Positions 7,379-14,747 of a stretch of 17,311 bases of DNA are shown here, one piece after another. The position numbers and the translations under genes are program-made. Location: NCBI GenBank assembly GCA_012974295.1, contig JAAXQM010000138.1, positions 1 to 17,311 on the forward strand, written 5' to 3'. Every line of letters begins with the position of its first letter. Position 1 is the stretch's first letter. The notes under the pieces are model-generated. The model made no database searches, was not told the DNA's origin, and worked only from the letters and a program-made list of their open reading frames with translations. Source of the stretch: Dehalococcoidales bacterium (GTDB lineage Bacteria > Chloroflexota > Dehalococcoidia > E44-bin15).

Positions 7379-8287
7379 CTAGAGTTCCTTGCCGGTGAGC
7401 CGGTGATACACCGCACGATACTTCTCGGTCGTCTGCGCTATGACACTCTCAGGCAGCATGGGCGCGGGAGGTTCTTTGTCCCACCCAGCCTGAACGAGCC
7501 AATCGCGTATCGGTTGCTTATCAAAGCTTTGCTGAGAGCATCCCACCTGGTAAAGGCCTGTGTCCCAGAAGCGACTGGAGTCCGGTGTTAGAAGCTCGTC
7601 GATTAGGGTTACCCGGCCGTCTACCAGACCAAACTCCATCTTGGTATCGGCGATGATGATGCCATGCTCCAGGGCATAGTCATGGGCATAGCAAAATAGA
7701 CTCATGGTCTTATCCATCAACTCTTCAGCAAGTTTCTCGCCTACAATCCGCTTCATCTCATCAAGAGTGATGGGCTCATCGTGCCCTGAATCTGCCTTTG
7801 TTGACGGGGTAAAGATAGGCTCAGGAAGCTTCTCGCTCTCCATAAGCCCTTTTGTGAAAGGAATGCCTGCAATGGTGCCCTTTTCCTGGTATTCAGCCCA
7901 CGCTGAGCCGGAGACGTAACCCCGTGCCACGCACTCGATGTCGATGCGCTCCGCCTTCTTCACCACCATAGAGCGGCGTGCTACATAGCCCGGAAAGGAG
8001 TAGTTGCCAGAGCCGACCTTCTCTCCATAGGTGTCATTTAACCATTGAGCATCGTCCACTACCGCAATGAGATGATTGGGGATAAGGTGCGCCGTCTTTT
8101 CAAACCAGAAAGCAGAGAGCTGATTCAGGACCATGCCCTTATCCGGGATACCGCAGGGCAAGATCACATCGAAGGCTGAGATGCGGTCGGTAGCGATTAA
8201 TAGCAGGCTATCACCCAGATCATACGTATCGCGCACCTTCCCCCGGTAGAAAAGATTGGGTAGGTCGGTTTCAAATAGTAGTCCCAT
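7379..8287 (-). CDS. purC: Phosphoribosylaminoimidazole-succinocarboxamide synthase (SAICAR synthetase)
   Basis: 302 residues, the longer form of the enzyme (many bacterial versions are about 240). It joins CAIR and aspartate with ATP to give SAICAR. Visible motifs are YRGKVRDTYDLGDSLLLIATDRISAFD (14-40, ATP-binding lobe), ARGYVSGSAW, IFTPSTKADSGHDEPI, and the C-terminal-lobe block IADTKMEFG...LIDELLTPDSSRFW that binds metal and ATP. The ATG at 8287 has GGAGG about 4-5 bases upstream. It is followed by PurB, which acts next in the pathway and precedes it in the transcript by 61 bases. Length and motifs resemble the yeast-type long SAICAR synthetase group, which is also found in many bacteria. 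Confidence 0.95.
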   Translation of the reverse strand: MGLLFETDLPNLFYRGKVRDTYDLGDSLLLIATDRISAFDVILPCGIPDKGMVLNQLSAFWFEKTAHLIPNHLIAVVDDAQWLNDTYGEKVGSGNYSFPGYVARRSMVVKKAERIDIECVARGYVSGSAWAEYQEKGTIAGIPFTKGLMESEKLPEPIFTPSTKADSGHDEPITLDEMKRIVGEKLAEELMDKTMSLFCYAHDYALEHGIIIADTKMEFGLVDGRVTLIDELLTPDSSRFWDTGLYQVGCSQQSFDKQPIRDWLVQAGWDKEPPAPMLPESVIAQTTEKYRAVYHRLTGKEL

Positions 8288-8348
8288 ATCGCCTCCGAAT
8301 TTGCCTTACTCAGCTATCCGTAGCTACCAAACGTAATGACCTCTTTCT

Positions 8349-9641
8349 CTATTCCAACCCCAGACGCTTGAATATATCATCCACATGGTGCAGGAAGTGG
8401 CCGTAATCGAAGATGCCCTCCAGCTCAGCTTTGGATAGGTGCTTACCAACATCTGGGTCAGCGTTTAGGAGGTCGAAAAAGCTTATCCTGTCTTTCCAAG
8501 CCTTCATAGCATTGCGCTGCACTATCCCATAAGCATCTTGACGACTGAGCCCCTTATCGATGAGCGCCAGCATAACCCGTTGTGAGAAGACCAATCCCTT
8601 GGTGATTTCCAGATTCTCTTTCATATGTTCCGGGTAGACCCGTAGCCCCTTCATTACATAGGTAAAGATGTGCAGGATATAGTCCAGCACCAGGCAGGAG
8701 TCGGGGAGGATAATTCGCTCGTTGGATGAGTGACTAATGTCCCGCTCATGCCATAGGGCGATGTTCTCCAGAGATGTCAGTGCATGCCCCCGAACCAATC
8801 TTGCCAGACCCGAGGTGCGCTCGCAGAGCTCCGGATTGCGCTTGTGGGGCATCGCCGACGAGCCGGTCTGCCCCTCTTCAAAGGGTTCTTCTACCTCTAA
8901 AGTCTCGGTTCGCTGCAGTCCCCTGATCTCGGTGGCAAATTTATCCAGCGAGCTTGCGATGATGGCCAATGTGGTTACAAACTGGGCATGTCGGTCGCGC
9001 TGCACGATCTGGCTTGAGATGGGAGCTGCTTCCAGTCCCAATTTAGCACACGCGATAGTTTCGACCTCAGGGGTAACTGTAGCATAGGTGCCCACAGCCC
9101 CGGAAATCTTGCCTACAGCGATTACTTTTCTTGCATCGGCGAGCCGTTGCTCGTTCCTCTTCATCTCCTCGAACCAAATAGCAAGCTTCAGGCCAAAGGT
9201 GGTAGGCTCGGCATGCACGCCGTGAGTGCGTCCCATCATAATCGTATGTTTATATTCCTTTGTCTTCTCCTTAAGTACTGCGATAAGCTCATTTATGTCT
9301 TTAGCCAGGATATCTGTTGCTGCTACCAGTTGCATGCTGAGGGCTGTGTCCATAATATCCGATGATGTCAGCCCAAGATGAATGAAGCGGCTTTCCTCCC
9401 CCAGGCTCTCCGCTATCGCGCCGAGGAAGGCAGTCATATCGTGGTGCGTTTTAATAAGTATCTCATCGTACCGTTTCGCGTCAAAGTGGGCTTTTTTAAT
9501 TTTGGGGATAGCCTCTTTGGGTATGGCCCCTACTTCGGCCCACGCCTCACAAACAGCGATCTCCACCTGGAGCCACTTCTCGAACTTCGAATCATCGGAC
9601 CAAATCTTCCTCATCTGTGGCCTTGAATATCGCTCAATCAT
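8349..9641 (-). CDS. purB: Adenylosuccinate lyase
   Basis: 430 residues, normal for the short bacterial form. It cleaves SAICAR to AICAR and adenylosuccinate to AMP, so it serves both IMP and AMP synthesis. Fumarase/aspartase superfamily landmarks: THHDMTAF (65-72), TSSDIMDTA (92-100), GRTHGVHAEPTTFG (137-150) with the general-acid His140, and the signature GSSAMPHKRNP (260-270) with the catalytic serine loop. The ATG at 9641 has only a weak purine-rich ribosome binding site (AGAAGAGAG). It lies 32 bases after purE and 61 bases before purC, in the same direction, consistent with one operon. Confidence 0.96.
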   Translation of the reverse strand: MIERYSRPQMRKIWSDDSKFEKWLQVEIAVCEAWAEVGAIPKEAIPKIKKAHFDAKRYDEILIKTHHDMTAFLGAIAESLGEESRFIHLGLTSSDIMDTALSMQLVAATDILAKDINELIAVLKEKTKEYKHTIMMGRTHGVHAEPTTFGLKLAIWFEEMKRNEQRLADARKVIAVGKISGAVGTYATVTPEVETIACAKLGLEAAPISSQIVQRDRHAQFVTTLAIIASSLDKFATEIRGLQRTETLEVEEPFEEGQTGSSAMPHKRNPELCERTSGLARLVRGHALTSLENIALWHERDISHSSNERIILPDSCLVLDYILHIFTYVMKGLRVYPEHMKENLEITKGLVFSQRVMLALIDKGLSRQDAYGIVQRNAMKAWKDRISFFDLLNADPDVGKHLSKAELEGIFDYGHFLHHVDDIFKRLGLE

Positions 9642-9673
9642 ATTTCTTAACTCTCTTCTAGCTTTGATTTGTT

Positions 9674-10147
9674 TTACTGGGATGGTGGTTCGCTACGGCC
9701 TTCTGACAGGATTCGCCGGTACTCCTTATAGGTTTCTCTGATTCTTTCATACTTCAACGCCAAGATAGCCCCTGCAAGGAGAGCTGCATTCTTCGCACCA
9801 TCTATAGCAACGCAAGCCACGGGGACTCCGGCGGGCATCTGAGTTATAGAGTAAAGTGAGTCTACCCCCAGGAGTTCGCTTGTCCCCAGTGGGACGCCAA
9901 TTATAGGAAGGGTGGTCCAACTGGCAAGGACGCCGGGAAGATGCGCCGCTTTACCCGCACCGGCGATAATAACCTCAAGACCCCGCTGCTCTGCCTCCAA
10001 CCCGTACTCCCGCGTCTTCTCCGGGTTGCGATGCGCGGAGATGACCAAGACCTCATACTCGATGCCCAGTTGCTGCAATGTATCCAGCGCTGGCTGCATC
10101 AATGACTCGTCTGACTTGCTTCCCATCACTACACCGACTAATGGCAT
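9674..10147 (-). CDS. purE: N5-carboxyaminoimidazole ribonucleotide mutase, class I PurE
   Basis: 157 residues. Motifs are GSKSD (9-13), SAHRNP (37-42), AGAGKAAHLPG (62-72) with His69, and GVDSLYSITQMPAGVPVA. These are class I PurE hallmarks; class I converts N5-CAIR to CAIR and normally needs PurK to supply N5-CAIR. No purK is in this window, so either it lies elsewhere or CO2 levels allow direct carboxylation; this is inference. The ATG at 10147 has AGGAG 8 bases upstream. It sits between the geranylgeranyl reductase-like gene (23 bases upstream) and purB (32 bases downstream). Confidence 0.95.
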   Translation of the reverse strand: MPLVGVVMGSKSDESLMQPALDTLQQLGIEYEVLVISAHRNPEKTREYGLEAEQRGLEVIIAGAGKAAHLPGVLASWTTLPIIGVPLGTSELLGVDSLYSITQMPAGVPVACVAIDGAKNAALLAGAILALKYERIRETYKEYRRILSEGRSEPPSQ

Positions 10148-10170
10148 ATCAAATCTCCTAACATATAAGA

Positions 10171-11253
10171 TTAAGCATAAATAGGACCGCCACCCAGCAG
10201 GGCGTCACAGGCGTAGCTCCAGATTCGGTCGTCCCCTTTCATCAAATTGAAATAGAAACGCGGAGATCTGGTGAAAAGGTCCGATAGCACCCGACCCGAC
10301 TCGATACTGGGCATTAACTGTGCATCCACTGCCTGTTCATAGTCCCTCAGATCAATAGTAGTATTCTGTAATGTACTCGCGATTACCGGCGCAGCAAGCT
10401 GTGCGCTTCTAATTGCGTAATAAATACCCTCTCCGGTAAGGGGGTGAACTAAACCGGCAGCATCGCCCAGCAATAGAGCATTGCCCCGCTGAATAGCCAT
10501 CCCTCGCTTACGCACCGGCATGAGATGCCCGGTTGAACTAGCAACCTGGTAGTCACCCAGGGTGTGCAGAAGCCGTTCCAGGTAAGGTTTCAGCCTTTTT
10601 GAATAATGAATAGGTCCTCCAACTCCGACCGATAGGTGGTCATTTTTAGGGAAAACCCACCCATAGCCTCCAGGTATATGTCCAATATCCAGCCAAACAA
10701 GGGAATCCCAATCGGTTAGTTTATTCGCGGCTACATAGACTTCCTGTTCAATGGCAAGACCATATTCGACATCCGCGGTCAACCCAACATTCTTGGCTAC
10801 CATACCTTTGGCACCGTCGGCACCAGCAACAATTTTAGCAGTAAAGGGGCCTACCGAGGTCATCACCTCGACAGCAGAATCTGTTATCTGTATATGATTA
10901 GCCCGCACGCCATCACTAACTATCGCACCCGCTTCTTGAGCCTTCTGAACGAGGAAATGATCGAATTTACTTCGCATCACTGTATACAGCAAGGGTTCCT
11001 TTTGACGCTTTGTACACTCATCGCTGAGCTGATATGTAATTCTAGCGCCGTAAGCTGTTCCCTCGATAATCGAACTAATGTTAAAATTTAGCAGGCTGGC
11101 AGCCCTACGGGTGATACCACCAGCGCAGGGCTTGTATCGGGGTAGTTTCTCCTTCTCAATGATAAGCACCGTTAGCCCCCTGCAGCCCAGCTCATAGCCG
11201 AGCGTAGCGCCAGCAGGACCGGCACCGATAACTATCACATCATAGAAGTTCAT
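10171..11253 (-). CDS. Geranylgeranyl reductase-family FAD-dependent oxidoreductase
   Basis: 360 residues from an ATG at 11253-11251, preceded by AGAGAGGTG. A longer frame to 11301 lies inside purD and is less likely. FAD features: dinucleotide motif VIGAGPAG (8-15) with Glu33 ending the second strand, GADG (144-147), and LLLGDAAGLVHPLTGEGI (260-277). PRYKPCAGG (38-46) and GYGWVFPK (196-203) mark the geranylgeranyl reductase family, which saturates isoprenoid chains on lipids, quinones or chlorophyll precursors. It has no membrane span. The start overlaps the purD stop by 14 bases and purE follows closely, so it is embedded in the purine operon even though no purine step uses such a flavoprotein. 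The substrate is unknown; other para-hydroxybenzoate hydroxylase-like oxygenases are the main alternative. Confidence 0.82.
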   Translation of the reverse strand: MNFYDVIVIGAGPAGATLGYELGCRGLTVLIIEKEKLPRYKPCAGGITRRAASLLNFNISSIIEGTAYGARITYQLSDECTKRQKEPLLYTVMRSKFDHFLVQKAQEAGAIVSDGVRANHIQITDSAVEVMTSVGPFTAKIVAGADGAKGMVAKNVGLTADVEYGLAIEQEVYVAANKLTDWDSLVWLDIGHIPGGYGWVFPKNDHLSVGVGGPIHYSKRLKPYLERLLHTLGDYQVASSTGHLMPVRKRGMAIQRGNALLLGDAAGLVHPLTGEGIYYAIRSAQLAAPVIASTLQNTTIDLRDYEQAVDAQLMPSIESGRVLSDLFTRSPRFYFNLMKGDDRIWSYACDALLGGGPIYA

Positions 11254-12517
11254 GGGGCACCTCTCTAGCCCCGATGTCATTGCGATAATGGCAACCCTCA
11301 AAATGAATGCTCGGGATATTAGTATATACCCTATCCCTCGCCTCAGCTATGTTCCTGCCTGTGGCGGCAACAGTGAGTACCCTTCCACCATCAGTACATA
11401 TTATGCTATCGTTTACTTTTGTTCCGGCATGGAACACAAGAATATCATCGTCAATTTTATCTAATCCCTCGACAGGGAAGCCTGTTTTATAGCTGTCGGG
11501 ATAGCCCCCCGATGCCATTACGACCCCAACACAGGCTTCATTGCTCCACTTTATTTCGATCCTGTCCAGTCGTTCATCGATTACCGCTAACATGATGTCC
11601 ACCAGATCGCTTTTGAGAAGCGGGAGCATCGCCTGGGTCTCTGGGTCGCCAAACCGAGCATTGAATTCCATGGCCTTTGGCCCATCTTCTGTCAGCATAA
11701 TCCCAGCATAGAGAACGCCTTTATAAGGCTTGTCCTCCTTTGCCATTGCCTGTACCGTAGGTTTAAGGATGGTGTCATTCACCCTGTTTATCATCTCCGC
11801 ATCGAAGAAACCGGGTGGGCTATAGCTTCCCATACCGCCAGTATTCGGACCCTCATCACCATCGAAGACCCTCTTGTAATCGCAGGCAGGCACCATAGGA
11901 ACAACGGTTCTACCATCAGTGAAAGCAAGTAGGCTCACTTCTTTCCCCACCAGGCATTCCTCCACTAAAACCTGATCGCCAGCTTTGCCGAAGATGCGTT
12001 TCTCCATGATCTCTGATAGCGCTGCTAGTGCCTCAGGGGTGGAATTTGCTATGATTGAGCCTTTACCCGCCGCCAGTCCGTCAGCCTTGACCACGATAGG
12101 GGGCTTCTGGTTCTTGACATAATCTTTGGCCTCAATAAAGGATGAAAAACTTCGGCTCCGCGCGCAGGGTATACCGTATCTCTGCATCAGCTCCGTAGCG
12201 AAAACCTTACTCGATTCGATCTTCGTTGCCTCTTGTGTGGGACCGAAGATGGGGAGTCCGTAACGTTGAAAAAGATCGACGATACCTTCAGCAAGCGGAG
12301 CTTCCGGGCCTACTATAGTAAGATCGATCCTTCGTTCTTGTGCTGCTTGGGCAAGAGGCTCAAGCTCGGTAGATTTAATATCCAGGTTATTAGCGGTGAG
12401 CCCGGTGCCCGCATTCCCTGGCGTGACATAAATTTCCCCGACTTCGGAGCTCTGGGTGAGCTTCCAAACCAGGCTATGCTCCCTGGCCCCTCCACCGATG
12501 ACCATTATCTTGAGCAA
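11240..12517 (-). CDS. purD: Phosphoribosylamine-glycine ligase (GAR synthetase)
   Basis: 425 residues, usual length. An ATP-grasp ligase joining phosphoribosylamine and glycine, the second step of IMP synthesis. Motifs are MVIGGGAREH (5-14), GPEAPLAEG (70-78), the ATP-grasp loop VVKADGLAAGKG (142-153), DYKRVFDGDEGPNTGGMGSYSP (213-234) and EFNARFGDPET (284-294) with metal-binding Glu and Asn. A TTG at 12517 is chosen: GGAGA lies 8 bases before it, and family proteins have 3-4 residues before the VIGGG strand. The alternative is the ATG at codon 5. It is the first gene of the pur operon; the leader upstream carries a possible attenuator and palindromic repeats. Confidence 0.94.
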   Translation of the reverse strand: MLKIMVIGGGAREHSLVWKLTQSSEVGEIYVTPGNAGTGLTANNLDIKSTELEPLAQAAQERRIDLTIVGPEAPLAEGIVDLFQRYGLPIFGPTQEATKIESSKVFATELMQRYGIPCARSRSFSSFIEAKDYVKNQKPPIVVKADGLAAGKGSIIANSTPEALAALSEIMEKRIFGKAGDQVLVEECLVGKEVSLLAFTDGRTVVPMVPACDYKRVFDGDEGPNTGGMGSYSPPGFFDAEMINRVNDTILKPTVQAMAKEDKPYKGVLYAGIMLTEDGPKAMEFNARFGDPETQAMLPLLKSDLVDIMLAVIDERLDRIEIKWSNEACVGVVMASGGYPDSYKTGFPVEGLDKIDDDILVFHAGTKVNDSIICTDGGRVLTVAATGRNIAEARDRVYTNIPSIHFEGCHYRNDIGAREVPHELL

Positions 12518-12557
12518 CTATTCATTCTCCGGTGGTAACTTCCTCGCTTTACACGGT

Positions 12558-12591
12558 AAATAAAACCCAAAGAGACTGCTAAAATAGTCTC
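12558..12591 (-). terminator. Weak intrinsic terminator or attenuator ahead of purD
   Basis: On the minus strand GAGACT (12591-12586), an 8-base loop, and AGTCTC (12577-12572) form a 6-bp stem followed by a T-rich tail (TTTGGGTTTTATTT) to 12558. The stem is short and the T-run is interrupted by three Gs, so termination would be partial. It lies about 40 bases before the purD start. It could end readthrough from the ferritin-like gene or act in purD leader control. No purine riboswitch core was recognised next to it. Confidence 0.4.
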
Positions 12592-12606
12592 AATCAACCC
12601 CATAAG

Positions 12607-12650
12607 CCCCCAATCTTGGGGGATTTATTAGAGCTGGGGGACACCCCCAG
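12607..12650. repeat. Pair of perfect G/C palindromes, REP-like, in the purD leader gap
   Basis: First palindrome 12607-12622: CCCCCAA, two bases, TTGGGGG. Second 12634-12650: CTGGGGG, ACA, CCCCCAG, followed at once by another C5 run (12652-12656). The two stem-loops are 11 bases apart. Such strongly base-paired G/C units between genes resemble bacterial repetitive extragenic palindromes. The 12518-12757 gap holds no gene; its other content is the attenuator-like hairpin at 12558-12591. Membership of a dispersed family cannot be tested from one window. Confidence 0.6.
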
Positions 12651-12757
12651 ACCCCCTGCATGAAGTACCCTGTACCTCTTTTTCAATGGTCTTCTAAAAA
12701 TTACATGCCATGATGCGCTTATAAAGACAGCGATTAACTCACTACCGTTACTGTGAA

Positions 12758-13018
12758 TTATAACCCTTCTTTTTTAAACATCTCGGCCTGCAATGGATCG
12801 AGCTTCCTAATAAGCTTGGTAAGCTTAACTACATGCTCCTTTTCATCGTCACGAATATGCTCCAGGACTTCTATCGCCTCTTCGTCCTCCAGGGTGTCAA
12901 TGTGTTCCTGATACTGGTTAATAGCTTGAAGCTCCCCAATCAGGTCTTCTCGCAACATCTCCAGATCCAGCTCTATCTCCAGGGACCCATCATCATCATA
13001 GTCGGAATCGTTAGTCAT
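12758..13018 (-). CDS. Small ferritin-like protein resembling encapsulated ferritin
   Basis: 86 residues: an acidic N-terminus (1-20, many Asp and Glu), then two helices with an iron-site pattern. Key residues are Glu29 and Tyr36 in GELQAINQY, then LEHIRDDEKEHV (52-63) with Glu59 and His62. From memory of the Rhodospirillum rubrum encapsulated ferritin, ferroxidase residues Glu32, Tyr39, Glu62 and His65 have exactly these spacings (7, 23 and 3). Only half of a four-helix bundle is encoded, so the di-iron site would have to form by dimerisation, as in that family. The C-terminus is short and has no obvious encapsulin-targeting peptide, and no encapsulin gene is in view. A strong AGGAGG lies 5 bases before the ATG. 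It follows guaA by 15 bases and is probably co-transcribed. The alternative is a generic rubrerythrin-like protein. Confidence 0.72.
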   Translation of the reverse strand: MTNDSDYDDDGSLEIELDLEMLREDLIGELQAINQYQEHIDTLEDEEAIEVLEHIRDDEKEHVVKLTKLIRKLDPLQAEMFKKEGL

Positions 13019-13033
13019 TTGTACCTCCTTTTC

Positions 13034-14695
13034 TCATTCCCATTCTATAGTTGACGGTGGCTTTGAGGAGATGTCATAAACCACCCGGTTCACATCGCGG
13101 ACCTCATTGACGATGCGATTTGATATGCGAGCCAGTAGATCATACGGGAGGCGGGCCCAGTCGGCGGTCATTGCATCCTCCGAGGTTACAGCGCGTATCG
13201 CAATTAGATAGCCATAAGTACGATGGTCACCCATCACGCCAACACTCCTAGTATCGGTCAAGATAGCAAAGCTCTGCCACAGCTCTGCGTACAGGTTTGC
13301 ATTCTTGATCTCGTCCATCACGATCCAGTCGGCAGCCCGCAATATCTCCAGCTTATCCCTGGTCACCTCACCGATAATTCTGATCGCCAACCCCGGTCCG
13401 GGGAAGGGCTGACGCCACACCATCTCCTCAGGCATGCCCAGGGCAAGTCCCACATTTCTCACCTCATCCTTAAACAGGTAGCGAAGCGGCTCGATGAGGG
13501 AAAAGGTCATCTTTGTTGGCAGACCACCCACATTATGATGGGTCTTTATCTTGGCCGCTGCCCTGTTTTCCGGAGTAACGCTCTCGATAACATCGGGGTA
13601 AAGGGTTCCCTGAGCCAAGAAATCTACCCTTCCCAGCTTGGCAGCCTCTTCCTCGAATACTCGGATGAATTCCTCCCCTATGAGGCGGCGTTTCATTTCA
13701 GGATCGGTCACTCCCATAAGTCGTTGGAGAAACCTGTCGGTGGCATCAATGTGGATGATATTCATCTTCAGGTTACGCTGGAAGGTATTGATTGTACGCT
13801 CCGCCTCCTCCTTGCGCAGGAGGCCGTTATTAACAAAGATGCAGGTTAGCTGATCGCCGATAGCACGGTGAATCAGCGCTGCCGTTACTGCGGAGTCGAC
13901 ACCGCCGGAGAGGGCACAGATAACCCTGCCATCCCCTACCTGCTCTTTAATCTTAGCTACGCTCTCTGTGATAAAGTTACCCGGGGTCCAGTTGCCAGTG
14001 CAATCACATATTCGGTATAAGAAGTTTTTCAGTATCTCCTTCCCCTGAGGTGTATGAGCTACCTCCGGGTGAAACTGTATTCCAATTATCCCATGATCAT
14101 TACCCATGGCGGCGATAGTGGAATTTTCTGTGTAACCCATAGTAGTGAAACCAGGGGGCATCTCTATGATCTCATCGCCATGGCTCATCCAGACAGTGAA
14201 GGACAGTGGCAAGTCAGCGAAAATTGGTGACCCTTCAGCACTCTGATGGAGGATAGCATGACCGTATTCATGCTTAGTCCCTATAGCCACCCTACCGCCA
14301 AACTGATGGGTGAGCACCTGCATACCATAGCAAATGCCCAGTATAGGGAGATGGCTCTCGTAAATACTGGCAGAGGCAAGCGGTGCACCAGCGTCGTAGA
14401 CGCTGGCTGGGCCACCTGAGAAGATGAATCCCTTGGGTTTAATGGAGGATATCCTTTGCCAGGGGGTGTCGTAGGGCAATACCTCGCTGTAGACATTGCA
14501 TTCCCGTACCCTGCGGGTGATAAGCATGCTGTATTGCGATCCGAAGTCTATCACCACCACCGCCTCGCGTTCCAACTCCGGCGATTTCTCTACGATGGGT
14601 TGCTCGCCAGCCTTTTGTTTGGCGATCTCCAGGTATGTGGAGACCTCCAGGTCATCGCTGGTTGTTACGCGAAAGCTATCCTCTTTCCCCTCCAT
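13034..14695 (-). CDS. guaA: GMP synthase (glutamine-hydrolysing)
   Basis: 553 residues. Converts XMP, glutamine and ATP to GMP. The class I glutamine amidotransferase domain (about 45-230) has LGICYGMQ with nucleophile Cys122, and HPE with His209 and Glu211. The ATP-pyrophosphatase domain has ALSGGVDSA (261-269, P-loop SGGVDS), and the C-terminal dimerisation/XMP domain ends in SSKPPSTIEWE. A standard GuaA starts only a few residues before the VIDFGSQ strand, but here the first ATG adds about 44 residues. That extension is polar and probably real, because the only later in-frame starts (TTG, GTG) lack a good ribosome binding site. GAGGA lies 11 bases before the ATG. The gene diverges from tsaC and is followed by the ferritin-like gene. 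Confidence 0.95.
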   Translation of the reverse strand: MEGKEDSFRVTTSDDLEVSTYLEIAKQKAGEQPIVEKSPELEREAVVVIDFGSQYSMLITRRVRECNVYSEVLPYDTPWQRISSIKPKGFIFSGGPASVYDAGAPLASASIYESHLPILGICYGMQVLTHQFGGRVAIGTKHEYGHAILHQSAEGSPIFADLPLSFTVWMSHGDEIIEMPPGFTTMGYTENSTIAAMGNDHGIIGIQFHPEVAHTPQGKEILKNFLYRICDCTGNWTPGNFITESVAKIKEQVGDGRVICALSGGVDSAVTAALIHRAIGDQLTCIFVNNGLLRKEEAERTINTFQRNLKMNIIHIDATDRFLQRLMGVTDPEMKRRLIGEEFIRVFEEEAAKLGRVDFLAQGTLYPDVIESVTPENRAAAKIKTHHNVGGLPTKMTFSLIEPLRYLFKDEVRNVGLALGMPEEMVWRQPFPGPGLAIRIIGEVTRDKLEILRAADWIVMDEIKNANLYAELWQSFAILTDTRSVGVMGDHRTYGYLIAIRAVTSEDAMTADWARLPYDLLARISNRIVNEVRDVNRVVYDISSKPPSTIEWE

Positions 14696-14709
14696 AGACT
14701 GCTAAATCC

Positions 14710-14738
14710 TCGACCAAAGCTTAACACTGTGATATACT
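14710..14738 (+). promoter_or_regulatory. Candidate extended -10 promoter of tsaC-rpiB-dxs
   Basis: TCGACC (14710-14715, 4 of 6), a 17-base spacer, TATACT (14733-14738, 5 of 6), with TGA directly before it as an extended -10. The expected start is at 14744-14748, essentially on the tsaC ATG (14748), and no ribosome binding site is present. The transcript may therefore be leaderless. Confidence 0.45.
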
Positions 14739-14746
14739 GGCGTCAA
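14718..14746 (-). promoter_or_regulatory. Candidate promoter of guaA
   Basis: Minus strand: TTGACG (14746-14741, 5 of 6), a 17-base spacer, TAAGCT (14723-14718, 3 of 6) preceded by TGT as an extended -10. The expected start near 14711 gives a leader of about 16 bases. It overlaps the opposite-strand tsaC promoter almost completely. The weak -10 keeps confidence low. Confidence 0.35.
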
Positions 14747-14747
14747 G

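Noticed and set aside
7378..7416. Longer cupin start at 7416
   Set aside because: Would overlap purC by 38 bases; the GTG at 7377 has AAGGA upstream and fits the cupin fold start.
11254..11301. Longer start for the geranylgeranyl reductase-like protein
   Set aside because: The extra 16 residues precede the FAD strand without family similarity; the ATG at 11253 has a better ribosome binding site.
12518..12757. Purine riboswitch or PurR-type control in the purD leader
   Set aside because: Searched by eye for the conserved purine aptamer loops and did not find them; only a weak hairpin and palindromes are present.
13223..13849. 208-codon plus-strand frame antisense to guaA
   Set aside because: Exact shadow of a strongly conserved gene on the other strand; no family resemblance.
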